The translations under genes were made by a program, and so were the position numbers. Under the pieces are notes generated by a model. The model worked only from the letters and a program-made list of their open reading frames with translations. It ran no database searches and was not told the origin of the DNA. 31,537 nucleotides of DNA from DATBDE01 sp036270095 (GTDB lineage Bacteria > Actinomycetota > Thermoleophilia > Solirubrobacterales > Solirubrobacteraceae): contig DATBDE010000106.1 in assembly GCA_036270095.1 (NCBI GenBank), positions 1 through 31,537 of the forward strand, given 5' to 3'. Shown in pieces: positions 16,107-24,668 of the stretch. How positions within the stretch are numbered: the first letter of the stretch is position 1; each line of letters starts with the position of its first letter.

Positions 16107-16533
16107 TCCCCTTCCGCCGCAGCTCCTCGCGCGCCGCCTCGGACTTCGGCAGCTCGCCGACATCCATCGCGTCCAGCACCTCGGGCGCCTTCGTGAACTG
16201 GATGTCGCGGTAGTCCACCACCTGGATGTGGTTGCCCCAAGGGTCGACGAAGTCGAGGCTCCCGCTGGGCCGCACGGAGACGCCGCCCTCCAGAAGCGCC
16301 GCCCGCACCGCCTCCTTGTCGTCCACGACGAAGCCGACATGGCGGCTCTCGTCCGCCTCCTGCGACCGCCCCGCCGACAGGGCGAGGAACTGGTCCCCCA
16401 TGTCCACGAAGGCCATCCGCCGGCCGGCCCGCCCGCGCAGCTCGAACCCGAAGAACCGCCCGTACCACTTCAGCGCCGCGTCGACGTCATCGACCTCCAG
16501 CGCGACGTGGTTGATGCCGAGAAGCTGGGCCAT
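16093..16533 (-). CDS. VOC-family (glyoxalase/dioxygenase-fold) protein
   Basis: A 146-residue protein of the vicinal-oxygen-chelate superfamily, with two beta-alpha-beta-beta-beta halves: GINHVALEVDDVDAALKWYG with the metal-site histidine early, then RHVGFVVDDKEAVRAALLEG, and the closing LDFVDPWGNHIQVVDYRDIQ typical of the family. A C-terminal tail of about 30 residues (LPKSEAAREELRRKG) is charged and helical. The substrate is unknown. The ATG at 16533 lies exactly 8 nt after TACTGT with no ribosome-binding site. It converges on the upstream membrane-protein gene with a 14-bp overlap. Confidence 0.87.
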   Translation of the reverse strand: MAQLLGINHVALEVDDVDAALKWYGRFFGFELRGRAGRRMAFVDMGDQFLALSAGRSQEADESRHVGFVVDDKEAVRAALLEGGVSVRPSGSLDFVDPWGNHIQVVDYRDIQFTKAPEVLDAMDVGELPKSEAAREELRRKGISSP

Positions 16534-16541
16534 TGCGCTCG

Positions 16542-16547
16542 ACAGTA
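16542..16547 (-). promoter_or_regulatory. -10 element TACTGT of the VOC-gene promoter
   Basis: TACTGT on the minus strand, 8 nt before the ATG at 16533: the same hexamer and spacing as the promoter of the small membrane protein at 10294. Confidence 0.55.
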
Positions 16548-16656
16548 GCGCGCGGAATCAGTGCCAGCACGGTTGCGCGCACCCAGCGCTGGGAGCATGG
16601 CCCCCGTGGACCGCGGGAGCCGTCGACGCGGCCTAGCCGCGCGGTAGCTCCCTGAC

Positions 16657-16992
16657 TCAGCGGCTCGACAGGCTCCGCGCCGCGCCCCCACGGACCGTCA
16701 GGTCACCGTTGGCGACCTTGTGGGCGATGGTGTCGATGTCGCCGCCCCCGTCGCGCGTGCGCGCCGCCGCCTGCTCGGGGCTGACGCCGAGCTCGGCCAG
16801 CGCGCGCGCCGTTCCGGGATCGAAGCAACGCGCGTCCAGCCAGCGCGCGGTCAGCGCATCGGAGAACCCCGCCTCGGTCCAGGCCTGCGCCGTAGCGGCG
16901 GCGCCGGCACCGCGGTCGGCGAACTGCCCGTACCGGGTGATCGTCTCGGGACTGGTCCTGGCGGCTGGCTCGTAGACCTCGATGCGTTGAGG
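16657..16992 (-). pseudogene. Hypothetical protein lacking a start codon
   Basis: This minus-strand frame runs from a stop at 16993-16995 to TGA at 16657-16659 and codes about 111 residues with clear protein character: EVYEPAARTSPETITRYGQF, QAWTEAGFSDALTARWLDAR, FDPGTARALAELGVSPEQAA and GGGDIDTIAHKVANGDLT. It resembles small actinobacterial proteins of unknown function built from short helix pairs. No ATG, GTG or TTG occurs early in the frame, so its 5' end is broken: the same frame upstream of the stop also looks coding (WRKREVELSAPL), which suggests a substitution or indel near 16990. I call it a damaged gene of unknown function. Confidence 0.45.
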
Positions 16993-17150
16993 TTAGTGCG
17001 CGCGCAGCGGCGCGCTCAGCTCGACCTCGCGCTTGCGCCAGTCGTCGTCAGCGCCCGAGACGGCGGAGCGGGCTCACCGGGTGCCGGGGGCGCCGAGGGG
17101 CGCCGCCGCTGATCGTTGCGCCGCGGCAGCCAGCGAGGCCAGCAGGGCAG

Positions 17151-17676
17151 GTACCAGTTGCGCTCGCCGAGTTACGGGAAGCCGGCCGGTTCCCAAACTC
17201 CCTCGTGGACGCCACGAACGCGATCGCGTGGGTGCGGCGACACGCACCGGAATACGGCGCCGATCCATCGATACTGGTAATGGCAGACAGCTCCGCGGGG
17301 GCGCACCTGGCCTCAATGGCCGCGCTTACACACAACGACCCGGCGTTTCAACCTGGGTTTGAGGGTGAGGATACCGCCGTGAGCGCCGCCGTCTGTCTCT
17401 ACGGGTGTTACGGCAGCCGCGATGTCACCGGACCCCTGTTCTCGTCACCGTTTGGCTTACGTGCGTACTGACGTGCCCCCCGTTCTTCGTTGCGCACGGC
17501 ACGAACGACACCGCAACGTCCGTCGAGGCCGCCGCAGACTTCGCCCGACAGTTACAAACCATCTCGTCCCGCCCGGTGGTCTATGCGGAGCTGCCCGGCG
17601 CGGGACACACGCCTGACATGTTTTGCTCCCTTCGGTTGGACAAAGTCATCGACGGGGTTGAGGGCTTTGGCGCTTG
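17151..17676 (+). pseudogene. Alpha/beta-hydrolase (HSL-type esterase) remnant
   Basis: Fragments of a lipase/esterase of the hormone-sensitive-lipase type, resembling mycobacterial Lip esterases. In one frame: LREAGRFPNSLVDATNAIAW, YGADPSILVMADSSAGAHLA (the nucleophile serine in SSAG), LTHNDPAFQPGFEGEDTAVS and CLYGCYG, ending at a stop at 17469-17471. In another frame from about 17475: PPFFVAHGTNDTATSVEAA (catalytic Asp region) and YAELPGAGHTPDMF (catalytic His), then LRLDKVIDGVEGFGAW. The N-terminal third is missing, and so are about 50 residues between the two parts where the family has a cap/linker region. All three triad positions survive in the pieces, but no intact protein can be made. 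Probably a decayed gene rather than a single sequencing slip. Confidence 0.65.
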
Positions 17677-17756
17677 GCCGGTCGCGGTGGTCCATCGCCC
17701 CGCACAAGCGCAGCGACGGATCCCATTCGCCGGCTTTGAGCGGATAGGTTCGGCGC

Positions 17757-19073
17757 ATGTGGATTCGGGGACGCAAAAGTACGTCGCCGAAGGTTGCGGG
17801 GGTCGGCATCTTTGCCTTGCGCCGCGGGGCCGCGGCCCCACCTCCGTCAGGCGACGGCCAGGTGCCGGCCGACACGGGCGCGGAGGTGCCCGAGGCTGGC
17901 GGGAGCGCTGGGCCTGAGACGTTCGTTGGTGCGCTGCAGAAGGCCGCGGTGTGGTTGTTCTCGGGAATTGGTGTGGCGGCACTGGTCGCCGCCTTAGGTG
18001 GGGCGGCGTTGTTTGTTCGCTTTCACGCTGCACGAATTCCTGCAGCCGAGGCCCTGACGGTGGTGCCCAACGCAGAACTGGTGGTTCGTGGGGCGATGGC
18101 CTTGGCGCTGTACCTGTTGCTGGGCGGGGCCGCAGTAGCTGTTGTGTCATTGCTTGACCCACAGGGTCGGCCGGGCCGACGGACGATCTTCGGGTTGTTG
18201 GTGGTGGTCGTTGCCGAGATGGCGGTGCCGGTGTGGACGGCCGCTGGCGTGTCGACGGAGTGGAAGATCGGTATCTCGTGCGGCTTGCTGGCGGCTTGGA
18301 TTCTGGGCTGGTGGCTGCTTCCGAAGCTGAGAGGCGCTCCCGAAGTCAAGCCGGGCGGAAAGCGCGTCGGCCCCACCTCGCACTGGCTCAAAGGCGAGTG
18401 GCGTTGGCTGGCGGTCCTGCTGATTTTGGGCGAGCTGGCGGTTGCGATTGCGATCACTGCCTTCCACTTGTACCTCGGGCTCACGCTGCTGCTGGCGGGG
18501 GCCCTGCTCGCCGCGGTGCTGCGCGTGGCCACCCTTACCCGTGACAAGTCACCGCTCTATGCGGTAGCGGTGTTCCTATCGGTGGTGATCTTCGGCGCGG
18601 GTGCGATCGCGTTCCGTGCGTTGGAGGAGCCCCAAGCACGGCCAGCTGCAGCCCTGGTCAACGGACATGGAGTCTGCGGGCTGTACGTGACCGAGACCGA
18701 CACGCGTTTGTATCTGGCCGCTGTCGAGCTCGATCAACGCGGCGACCCCGTGCGCCGGACTGGCCGGATCATCGCGATCCCCAAGGAAAGGCTGACCGCC
18801 GAGACCGTCGGCGACCTACAGAAGCTCGGCGACGCCGCCTACCGAGCACGGCAGATGCGCGACGAACTGGTCCGCGGTCAAGCGGCCGTCGCCTCGCCCG
18901 AGGACACGGTGGTGAGGACCGTCACCCGCAAGACGGCCAACGGATCGGTTGTCGAGCAAGTTTCCAGCAAGCGCCCCGCTCCGAACCAGGCGGCCGCCCC
19001 GGCGGCGCCGGCCCAAGAGCCGCCGTCGCCGTGCACCACGACCAAGCTTCCTCCGCGGCCCGACAACGGCTGA
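17757..19073 (+). CDS. Large multi-helix membrane protein, function unknown
   Basis: A 438-residue protein. After about 55 mostly polar residues there are about eight hydrophobic segments between residues 60 and 300 (e.g. GIGVAALVAALGGAALF, MALALYLLLGGAAVAVVSLL, IFGLLVVVVAEMAVPVW, AVAVFLSVVIFGAGAIAFRAL). A soluble C-terminal domain of about 140 residues follows (VCGLYVTETDTRLYLAAVEL, GRIIAIPKERLTAETVGDLQ) and ends in a Pro/Ala-rich tail. The domain after the helices looks like a small beta-rich sensory or binding module. ATG at 17757 is 6 nt after TAGGTT. Codon use appears less GC-biased than its neighbours, and it sits beside the decayed esterase, so the segment may have a separate origin (inference). 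I recognise no family. Confidence 0.75.
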   Translation: MWIRGRKSTSPKVAGVGIFALRRGAAAPPPSGDGQVPADTGAEVPEAGGSAGPETFVGALQKAAVWLFSGIGVAALVAALGGAALFVRFHAARIPAAEALTVVPNAELVVRGAMALALYLLLGGAAVAVVSLLDPQGRPGRRTIFGLLVVVVAEMAVPVWTAAGVSTEWKIGISCGLLAAWILGWWLLPKLRGAPEVKPGGKRVGPTSHWLKGEWRWLAVLLILGELAVAIAITAFHLYLGLTLLLAGALLAAVLRVATLTRDKSPLYAVAVFLSVVIFGAGAIAFRALEEPQARPAAALVNGHGVCGLYVTETDTRLYLAAVELDQRGDPVRRTGRIIAIPKERLTAETVGDLQKLGDAAYRARQMRDELVRGQAAVASPEDTVVRTVTRKTANGSVVEQVSSKRPAPNQAAAPAAPAQEPPSPCTTTKLPPRPDNG

Positions 19074-19239
19074 ACAACCGTCACTACGGCCAGAGGAAGC
19101 GGCCGTCGGTGACCCATGCCTTCGCCATTAGGCCGACGCAGCAGCCCCGCCGGGCCGCGGCTTCGCGCGACCGGGTCCACCTCGGCACGCGTGCGCCGGT
19201 GCCCTCGCTTTCCCCAACCGCGTGCGAGACTCGCGCCCG

Positions 19240-20685
19240 ATGGGCGAGCAGGGGCGCAACGACACGCTCGACCTGCCCGACGAGGGCCTCGAAGCCCTGC
19301 TCGCGCGCATCGGAGCGATGGCCGCGCAGGAGATCGTGGCAACCCGCTCCGGCCCGGTCTTCGACCGGCCTCTGTCCGCCGCGCAACTCGAGGAGCTGCT
19401 GGACGGCGCGGCGCCGCTCCCGCTCGACGGCGAGCCGCTGGATGACCTGCTCGAGCGGTGTCGGGCGCTGCTGGGCGCGGGGCGGCGCACCGCGCCCGCC
19501 TTCTTCGGCTATGTCCTCTCGCCGGCCGCGCCGGTCGGTGTCGCGGCCGATCTGCTGACCTCGGCCGCCGACCAGAACGTCACCTCGTGGCGATCGGCGC
19601 CCGCGGCCACGCAGCTGGAACGCACGACGATTCGCTGGCTCGGCGAGTTCGTCGGCTTCGCATCCGACGCCGAGGGTCTCTTTGTCAGCGGCGGTTCGAT
19701 GGCGAACCTGACCGCGCTGCTGGTCGCGCTGCGGTCGCGGTCAGAGCCCGATGCCGACCGGCGCGCGCTGATCGCATACGCGTCGCACGAGGCACACTTC
19801 TCGATCGAGAAGGCGGTCGCGGCCATCGGGGTCGGGTTTCGCCGCGTTCCCGTCGGCGCCGGCCGGCGCCTCGACGTCGAAGCGCTGCGCGGGGCGATCG
19901 CTGCCGACCGGCGCGCCGCGAAGCAGCCGTTCTGCGTGGTCGCGACGGCTGGCACGACGGCGACCGGCGCGGTGGACCCGCTCGACGCGATCGCCGATGT
20001 GGCCGAGGCGGAGCGCCTGTGGTTGCACGTCGACGGCGCCTACGGTGCGCCGGCCGCCGCGGATCCGGCGAGCCGACCCCTGTTCTCCGGGCTGGAGCGG
20101 GCGGACTCGCTGTGCGTCGACGCCCACAAGTGGCTCTACGTGCCGGTTGATTGCGGGGCCCTGCTCATGCGCTCACCCGGCGCCGGCCCGACGGCGTTCG
20201 GCGCGGCCGACGCCGCCTACGTGCGGATCCTCACCGACGAGGCCGCCGAGTCGTTCGCGTTCTGGGAACACGGCCTCGAGCTCAGTCGCCGTTTCCGGGC
20301 GCTCAAGCTGTGGATGACCTTGCGCTACTACGGCGGCCGGCGCTTGGCCGCCGCGATCACGCACGACATCGCCATGGCGGAGCACATGGCCGCGCGCGTT
20401 CGCGAGTCCGTCGAGCTCGAATTGCTTGCGGAGCCGGGCCTGAGCATCTGCTGCTTCCGCCACGTGCCGCCGCGGATGGCGGAGGCGGCCCTGGACCAGC
20501 ACAACGAGCGGCTGCTGACGGCGTTGCACCGCGACGGGCGCGCCTACCTGTCCAACGCCGTCGTCGACGGCCGCTTCGCCCTGCGGGCCTGCATCACGAA
20601 CTTCCGCACGACCCGCGCCGACGTCGAGCGCACCTTGGCCCTCGTCCGCGAACTGGGCGATCGGCTCGCTCCTCAGGGCCGCTGA
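19240..20685 (+). CDS. PLP-dependent group II decarboxylase family protein
   Basis: A 481-residue fold-type I pyridoxal-phosphate enzyme of the aromatic-L-amino-acid/glutamate decarboxylase family. Visible motifs: FVSGGSMANLTALLVALRSR (cofactor phosphate region), YASHEAHFSIEKA with the ring-stacking histidine, VVATAGTTATGAVDPLDAI, LWLHVDGAYGAPAA with the Asp that contacts the pyridine nitrogen, and CVDAHKWLYVPVDCG with the PLP lysine at residue 297. Length is normal for the family. The likely reaction is amino-acid decarboxylation to an amine; the substrate cannot be told. ATG at 19240 is 8 nt after GAGACT (a weak -10-like hexamer); GTG at 19222 in frame is less likely. Convergent with the next gene. 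Confidence 0.88.
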   Translation: MGEQGRNDTLDLPDEGLEALLARIGAMAAQEIVATRSGPVFDRPLSAAQLEELLDGAAPLPLDGEPLDDLLERCRALLGAGRRTAPAFFGYVLSPAAPVGVAADLLTSAADQNVTSWRSAPAATQLERTTIRWLGEFVGFASDAEGLFVSGGSMANLTALLVALRSRSEPDADRRALIAYASHEAHFSIEKAVAAIGVGFRRVPVGAGRRLDVEALRGAIAADRRAAKQPFCVVATAGTTATGAVDPLDAIADVAEAERLWLHVDGAYGAPAAADPASRPLFSGLERADSLCVDAHKWLYVPVDCGALLMRSPGAGPTAFGAADAAYVRILTDEAAESFAFWEHGLELSRRFRALKLWMTLRYYGGRRLAAAITHDIAMAEHMAARVRESVELELLAEPGLSICCFRHVPPRMAEAALDQHNERLLTALHRDGRAYLSNAVVDGRFALRACITNFRTTRADVERTLALVRELGDRLAPQGR

Positions 20686-20704
20686 GCCGGCAGCTCGCGT
20701 TCCG

Positions 20705-21097
20705 CTAGCGCTCGCCGGGCGGAGGCTCTGAGAGCCGATAGCCGAGCGCCTCGGCCGCCGCCGAGCTGTCGCCGCGCTGGGCCGCGTCCGCGGCAGCCGT
20801 CGCGCGCTCGGCGAAGCTCGGCATCCGGTCGAAGTCGATGCGCAGATTCTCCGGGTCGGTGGCGGAGACGGTCACCGGGATGTCGAGCCCGAGCGTCGGC
20901 ATCCTGTCGTGGGGCACGCGGCAGACGTGGTCGACCTCGACGACGGCGCCGTCGGGCCTCCGCACGGCGAGTCGGAACGCATAGTCGACGTCCCGCTTGC
21001 CCTGCTGTCTGGCCGCCTTGGCCGTGGGCGCCATGGTCAGGACCGTGGCGTCGGCTTGAACGCCGTCGCGGATCTTGGTCCGGCCGAAGAGGCCCAC
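20705..21097 (-). CDS. Conserved hypothetical 130-aa protein
   Basis: A 130-residue soluble protein beginning VGLFGRTKIRDGVQADATVL and containing DVDYAFRLAVRRPDGAVVEV, RVPHDRMPTLGLDIPVTVSA and DPENLRIDFDRMPSFAER, then an Ala-rich helix and SEPPPGER. The middle reads like a small beta-barrel or sandwich domain; the family is not one I can name. The start is GTG at 21097, chosen because TAGACT on the minus strand ends 7 nt upstream of it. The longer open frame above it lies antisense to the regulator gene and is rejected. Divergent from the LuxR-type regulator. Confidence 0.7.
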   Translation of the reverse strand: MGLFGRTKIRDGVQADATVLTMAPTAKAARQQGKRDVDYAFRLAVRRPDGAVVEVDHVCRVPHDRMPTLGLDIPVTVSATDPENLRIDFDRMPSFAERATAAADAAQRGDSSAAAEALGYRLSEPPPGER

Positions 21098-21104
21098 ACG
21101 CCGG

Positions 21105-21110
21105 AGTCTA
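21105..21110 (-). promoter_or_regulatory. -10 element TAGACT of the 130-aa gene promoter
   Basis: TAGACT on the minus strand, 7 nt before the GTG at 21097; the same hexamer as before the response regulator gene on the plus strand. Confidence 0.5.
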
Positions 21111-21266
21111 CGGGCGATTGTCCGGGGCGATGATCGCCCCCTCCGCGGTGGGGCGGCGTGTTCCCAAGGCCGCGCGATCCGGGCTTCGCACGTCCGGCAC
21201 CTGCCCTGACAGCGTCCCCCCGAGGATTGCGCAGTGCGCGGGGCGCCGCTTACGATCGCTCGGCGC

Positions 21267-24134
21267 ATGGACACGACCGACCCTGCCGTGCCGGCAGCCC
21301 TGCTCGAACGCGAGCGCGAGGTCGAGCGCGTCCGCTCCGTGCTGCAGGCGGTGGCGCGGCAGGCCGGGGGAGTGCTGCTGATCGAGGGCGCGGCCGGGAT
21401 CGGGAAGTCGCGGCTCCTCGAAGGCGCTCGCCTCCGAGCCTCGGAGCTCGGCATCCGCGTGCTGAGCGCAAGGGCGACCGAGCTCGAGCAGGGGTTCCCC
21501 TTCGGCGTCATGCGCCAGCTCTTCGAGCGGCCGCTGCTCGAGGCCGACACCGACGAGCGCGACCGCTGGCTGGCCGGAGCAGCTGCGCTGGCCGCGGACG
21601 TGATCACCGGACCGCCGACGACGCCCGCCATGGCGCCGGGCGCGGGTCCGTCGGCCGGCGATCCGGGGTACGTGTGGCACCACGGCCTCTACTGGCTCGC
21701 CTCGAACCTCGCCGCTGACTTGCCGCTCGCGCTCGTCGTCGACGACCTGCAGTGGTGTGATGCGCCGTCGGCGAGCGTCCTCGCGTTCATCGCCCGCAGG
21801 CTCGAAGGGCAGGGCCTCGCCCTCATCCTCGCGACCCGGCCGCTCGACCCGACGCTGACGCCCGAGGCGGCGGCGATCGCCGGCGATCCCGCCGTGCAGC
21901 TGGTACGCCCATCGCCCCTGTCGTCCGCGGCCGTCGGCGCACTCGTCGCCGCCCGCCTGACCGGCGAGGCCGACGAGCGGTTCGTGCACGCGTGCCTCGA
22001 GGTCACGGGCGGCAACCCGTTCCTCGTCAGCGAGCTGCTGGCCGAGGCGACGGCGCGTGGTCTCGAACCCACCGCGACCGCCGCGGCCGACGTCGGCACG
22101 ATTGTCCCGCGCGGCGTTGCCAACGCCGTCCTGCTCCGCCTGGCGCGGCACGGGACGGCGGCCGCCCAGCTGGCACGCGCGGTCAGCGTGCTCGGAGACA
22201 ACGCCCAGGTCGGCGATGCCGCGCAGCTCTCGGGGGTGAGCGGCGCGGACCTGGAGGCGGCCATGGCGGCGCTCGTCTCCGCCGGGATCGTCGAATCCGG
22301 CGCCACCGTGCACTTCACCCACCCAATTCTGCGCGCGGCGATCTACGGCGACTTGTCGCCCGCCGAACGGGAGCGGATGCACCGCGCGGCGGCGACGATC
22401 CTGCGCGACCGCGGTGCGTCGGCCGGCCAGGTCGCAGTCCATCTCATGCACACCGACCCGGCCGCCGACCCCGACGCGGTGAGCCTCCTGCGGGATGCCG
22501 CCCATCACGCGCTGGCCCTGGGCGACGCCGCCGGCGGGGCGGCGTTGCTTGCCCGCGCGCTCGACGAGCCACCCGCCGACGCCGACCGCCCCGCCGTCCT
22601 CCTCGAGCTCGGGCAGGCCCACGCTCGCGCGGGCGCCCCTGAGGCGATCGCCCCGCTGACCGAGATCATCGAGCGCGCCGACGATGCGGCAGTGATCGCG
22701 GTGGCGGCGATCGAGCTCGGCGGCATGCTCTTCTTCGCCGGCCGCCCCGCTGACGGAGCGGCGATCCTGCGCCGCGCCCAGGAGCGGGTTCCGGCGGGCT
22801 CGCCGGCACGCCAAAAGCTCGCGGTCGCGCTCCTGGGGTTGAGCTCCACCTCGGCGTCGGCACGGCGTGAGGCCACGGCGACGATCGCCGCCCTGCGGGA
22901 CCCGGGCGGGCCGGCCCGCGACGCCCTGCAGGCCACGACGCTGGCCACGCTCGCGATGGAAGAGGTGCTGAACTTGGGCTCGGCGTCCGCCGCGGCGGAC
23001 CTCGCAGAGCGCGCGATCGCAGCGGGCCTCCCGATCGAGCCCCACCGTGGCGAGAACTGGGCGAACCTGGCCCTGGCCGCCCTCGGGGTCGCGGACGGTG
23101 TCGACGCAGCCCTGCGGGGCGCCGACGAGGTGCTCGCCGGGGCGCGTGAGCGCGGCGCAGCGCTCACGGTCGTGACGATGTCGGCGCTTCGCGCGCTCAT
23201 CGCCGTGCGCCGGGGAGACCTGGCCGCGGCCCAGACGGACGCCCAGGCGGTGATTGAGCTCGCCCCCGACCTCCTAGGAGCCAGATTCCTCGTCCTGGCC
23301 GTGTCGGCGGCGGTGCTCGCGGGCCTCGAGCGCGACGAGACCCCCGACGCACTGGGCCGGCTGATCGAACGCACAGGCGTTCGCTACGACACCGAGTTCA
23401 CGTCGAGCTCCCAGCTTCGCTACGCCACCGGCGTGCTTCGCGCCGCCGCAGGCAACCACGAAGCAGCGGTCGAGGTGCTACGGGGCAGCGGGATCGACCC
23501 CCCAGAGTTCGGCGGTGAGAACCCGGCCATGCTGCCGTGGCGATCGGCGGCGGCGCTCTCGCTTGCCGAGCTCGGCCGGCACGACGAAGCTCGCGCCCTG
23601 GCGGCCGAGGAGGTCCGCCGCGCGGAGTCGTTCGGCGCGGCGCGTGCGATCGGCGTCGCGCTGCGCGCTCACGCGCTCGTCGGGCCTGCCGCCGAGCGCC
23701 GAGAGCGGCTGGAGGACGCGGTCGCGGTGCTGGAAGCCTCGCCGGGGCGGCTCGAGCATGCGCGCGCGCTGATCGACCTCGGCGCAACGATCCGGGCCGC
23801 CGGACAGCGCACCGCGGCGCGCGAGCCCCTCCTCCACGGGCTCGAGCTGGCGGCAAGGTGTGGCGGTCGAACCCTCGAGGGCCGGACCCGCTCGGAGCTC
23901 GCGGCGATCGGCATCCGGCCCCGGGCGACGGATCGCACCGGCGCCGACTCGCTCACGCCCAGCGAGCGCCGCGTGGTCGACCTTGCCGCCTCCGGCGGAA
24001 CGAACCGCGAGATCGCCCAAACGCTGTTCGTCACGGAGAAGACCGTCGAAACGCACCTCGGGCGGTCGTTCCGCAAGCTCGACATCTCATCGCGCCGGCA
24101 GCTTCCCGACGTGCTCGCACGCGCGGCCGGCTGA
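21267..24134 (+). CDS. LuxR-family (LAL-type) transcriptional regulator with AAA ATPase domain
   Basis: A 955-residue large ATP-binding LuxR regulator. The N-terminal NTPase has ALLEREREVERVRSVL, Walker A GAAGIGKS at residues 41-48 and Walker B LALVVDDLQWCD near 153-164, followed by the STAND-type sensor motif TGGNPFLVSELL. A long helical repeat region of TPR type occupies roughly residues 400-880. The last ~60 residues are the LuxR helix-turn-helix: LTPSERRVVDLAASGGTNRE, IAQTLFVTEKTVETHLGRSF, KLDISSRRQL. It probably activates genes in response to an unknown ligand sensed by the repeats. Start ATG at 21267, 12 codons inside the longest frame and 10 nt after TACGAT. The frame is intact over 2.9 kb, in contrast to several broken neighbours. 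Confidence 0.92.
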   Translation: MDTTDPAVPAALLEREREVERVRSVLQAVARQAGGVLLIEGAAGIGKSRLLEGARLRASELGIRVLSARATELEQGFPFGVMRQLFERPLLEADTDERDRWLAGAAALAADVITGPPTTPAMAPGAGPSAGDPGYVWHHGLYWLASNLAADLPLALVVDDLQWCDAPSASVLAFIARRLEGQGLALILATRPLDPTLTPEAAAIAGDPAVQLVRPSPLSSAAVGALVAARLTGEADERFVHACLEVTGGNPFLVSELLAEATARGLEPTATAAADVGTIVPRGVANAVLLRLARHGTAAAQLARAVSVLGDNAQVGDAAQLSGVSGADLEAAMAALVSAGIVESGATVHFTHPILRAAIYGDLSPAERERMHRAAATILRDRGASAGQVAVHLMHTDPAADPDAVSLLRDAAHHALALGDAAGGAALLARALDEPPADADRPAVLLELGQAHARAGAPEAIAPLTEIIERADDAAVIAVAAIELGGMLFFAGRPADGAAILRRAQERVPAGSPARQKLAVALLGLSSTSASARREATATIAALRDPGGPARDALQATTLATLAMEEVLNLGSASAAADLAERAIAAGLPIEPHRGENWANLALAALGVADGVDAALRGADEVLAGARERGAALTVVTMSALRALIAVRRGDLAAAQTDAQAVIELAPDLLGARFLVLAVSAAVLAGLERDETPDALGRLIERTGVRYDTEFTSSSQLRYATGVLRAAAGNHEAAVEVLRGSGIDPPEFGGENPAMLPWRSAAALSLAELGRHDEARALAAEEVRRAESFGAARAIGVALRAHALVGPAAERRERLEDAVAVLEASPGRLEHARALIDLGATIRAAGQRTAAREPLLHGLELAARCGGRTLEGRTRSELAAIGIRPRATDRTGADSLTPSERRVVDLAASGGTNREIAQTLFVTEKTVETHLGRSFRKLDISSRRQLPDVLARAAG

Positions 24135-24163
24135 TGTGTGCGAGCCGGACCGCCCGCGCGCGA

Positions 24164-24463
24164 TCAGGGCTTGAAGTAGTTGTGGACCGCGAACTCGGTA
24201 ACCGTCGGCTGGGGGCCGCTGGCCGGGTCCATGCCGGAGACCTTCTGGATCGTCGGGAAGAGCCGCTGCTCCCGGAAGCGGTCGGATGCCTCGCGCGTCT
24301 CCCAGACGTCCGTGACCGTCCATTTGCCGTCGACCTCACCCGCCCAGTGGAAGAGCAACCCCTCGGGCGGATCGTTCGCGAGGTCCATCGCGGCCGAGAC
24401 GCCGTCGTACATGTCCGTACCGACCCCCTCGGGGAAGTCGGTGGTTCTGATCGCCACTGCCAT
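24164..24463 (-). CDS. Small dimeric alpha/beta-barrel (monooxygenase-fold) protein
   Basis: A 99-residue protein with the beta-alpha-beta-beta pattern of ABM/ferredoxin-like dimeric barrel proteins: MAVAIRTTDFPEGVGTDMYD, GLLFHWAGEVDGKWTVTDVW, ETREASDRFREQRLFPTIQK and a C-terminal strand TVTEFAVHNYFKP. Such proteins are small oxygenases or stress-related proteins; the role here is not evident. ATG at 24463 has a strong Shine-Dalgarno site (GAGGAGGGA) directly upstream, unlike the leaderless genes nearby. It converges on the LuxR-type regulator with a 29-bp gap. Confidence 0.75.
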   Translation of the reverse strand: MAVAIRTTDFPEGVGTDMYDGVSAAMDLANDPPEGLLFHWAGEVDGKWTVTDVWETREASDRFREQRLFPTIQKVSGMDPASGPQPTVTEFAVHNYFKP

Positions 24464-24668
24464 TGGTCCCTCCTCAGGGAGTGTGTCCTCAGCCCGGCCC
24501 GAAATCCGTCCCGGGCACCGCCCAGCCTATCGCCGGGATCGTGAGGGCCGGGGCCGTCCGGCGGCAGTCGAAGCTGGGACCGGATCCTGGTGGGGAGCGT
24601 TCACCGGCGCCCTGCATCACCATCGACTCGAGCAGCTCGTGTCATCGATCCCGGGAAGGAAGCAGCGC

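Noticed and set aside
21108..23045. 645-codon minus-strand frame antisense to the LuxR-type regulator
   Set aside because: The composition is typical of a shadow frame (Arg/Gly/Ala/His runs), and the plus-strand gene has Walker and HTH motifs over its whole length.
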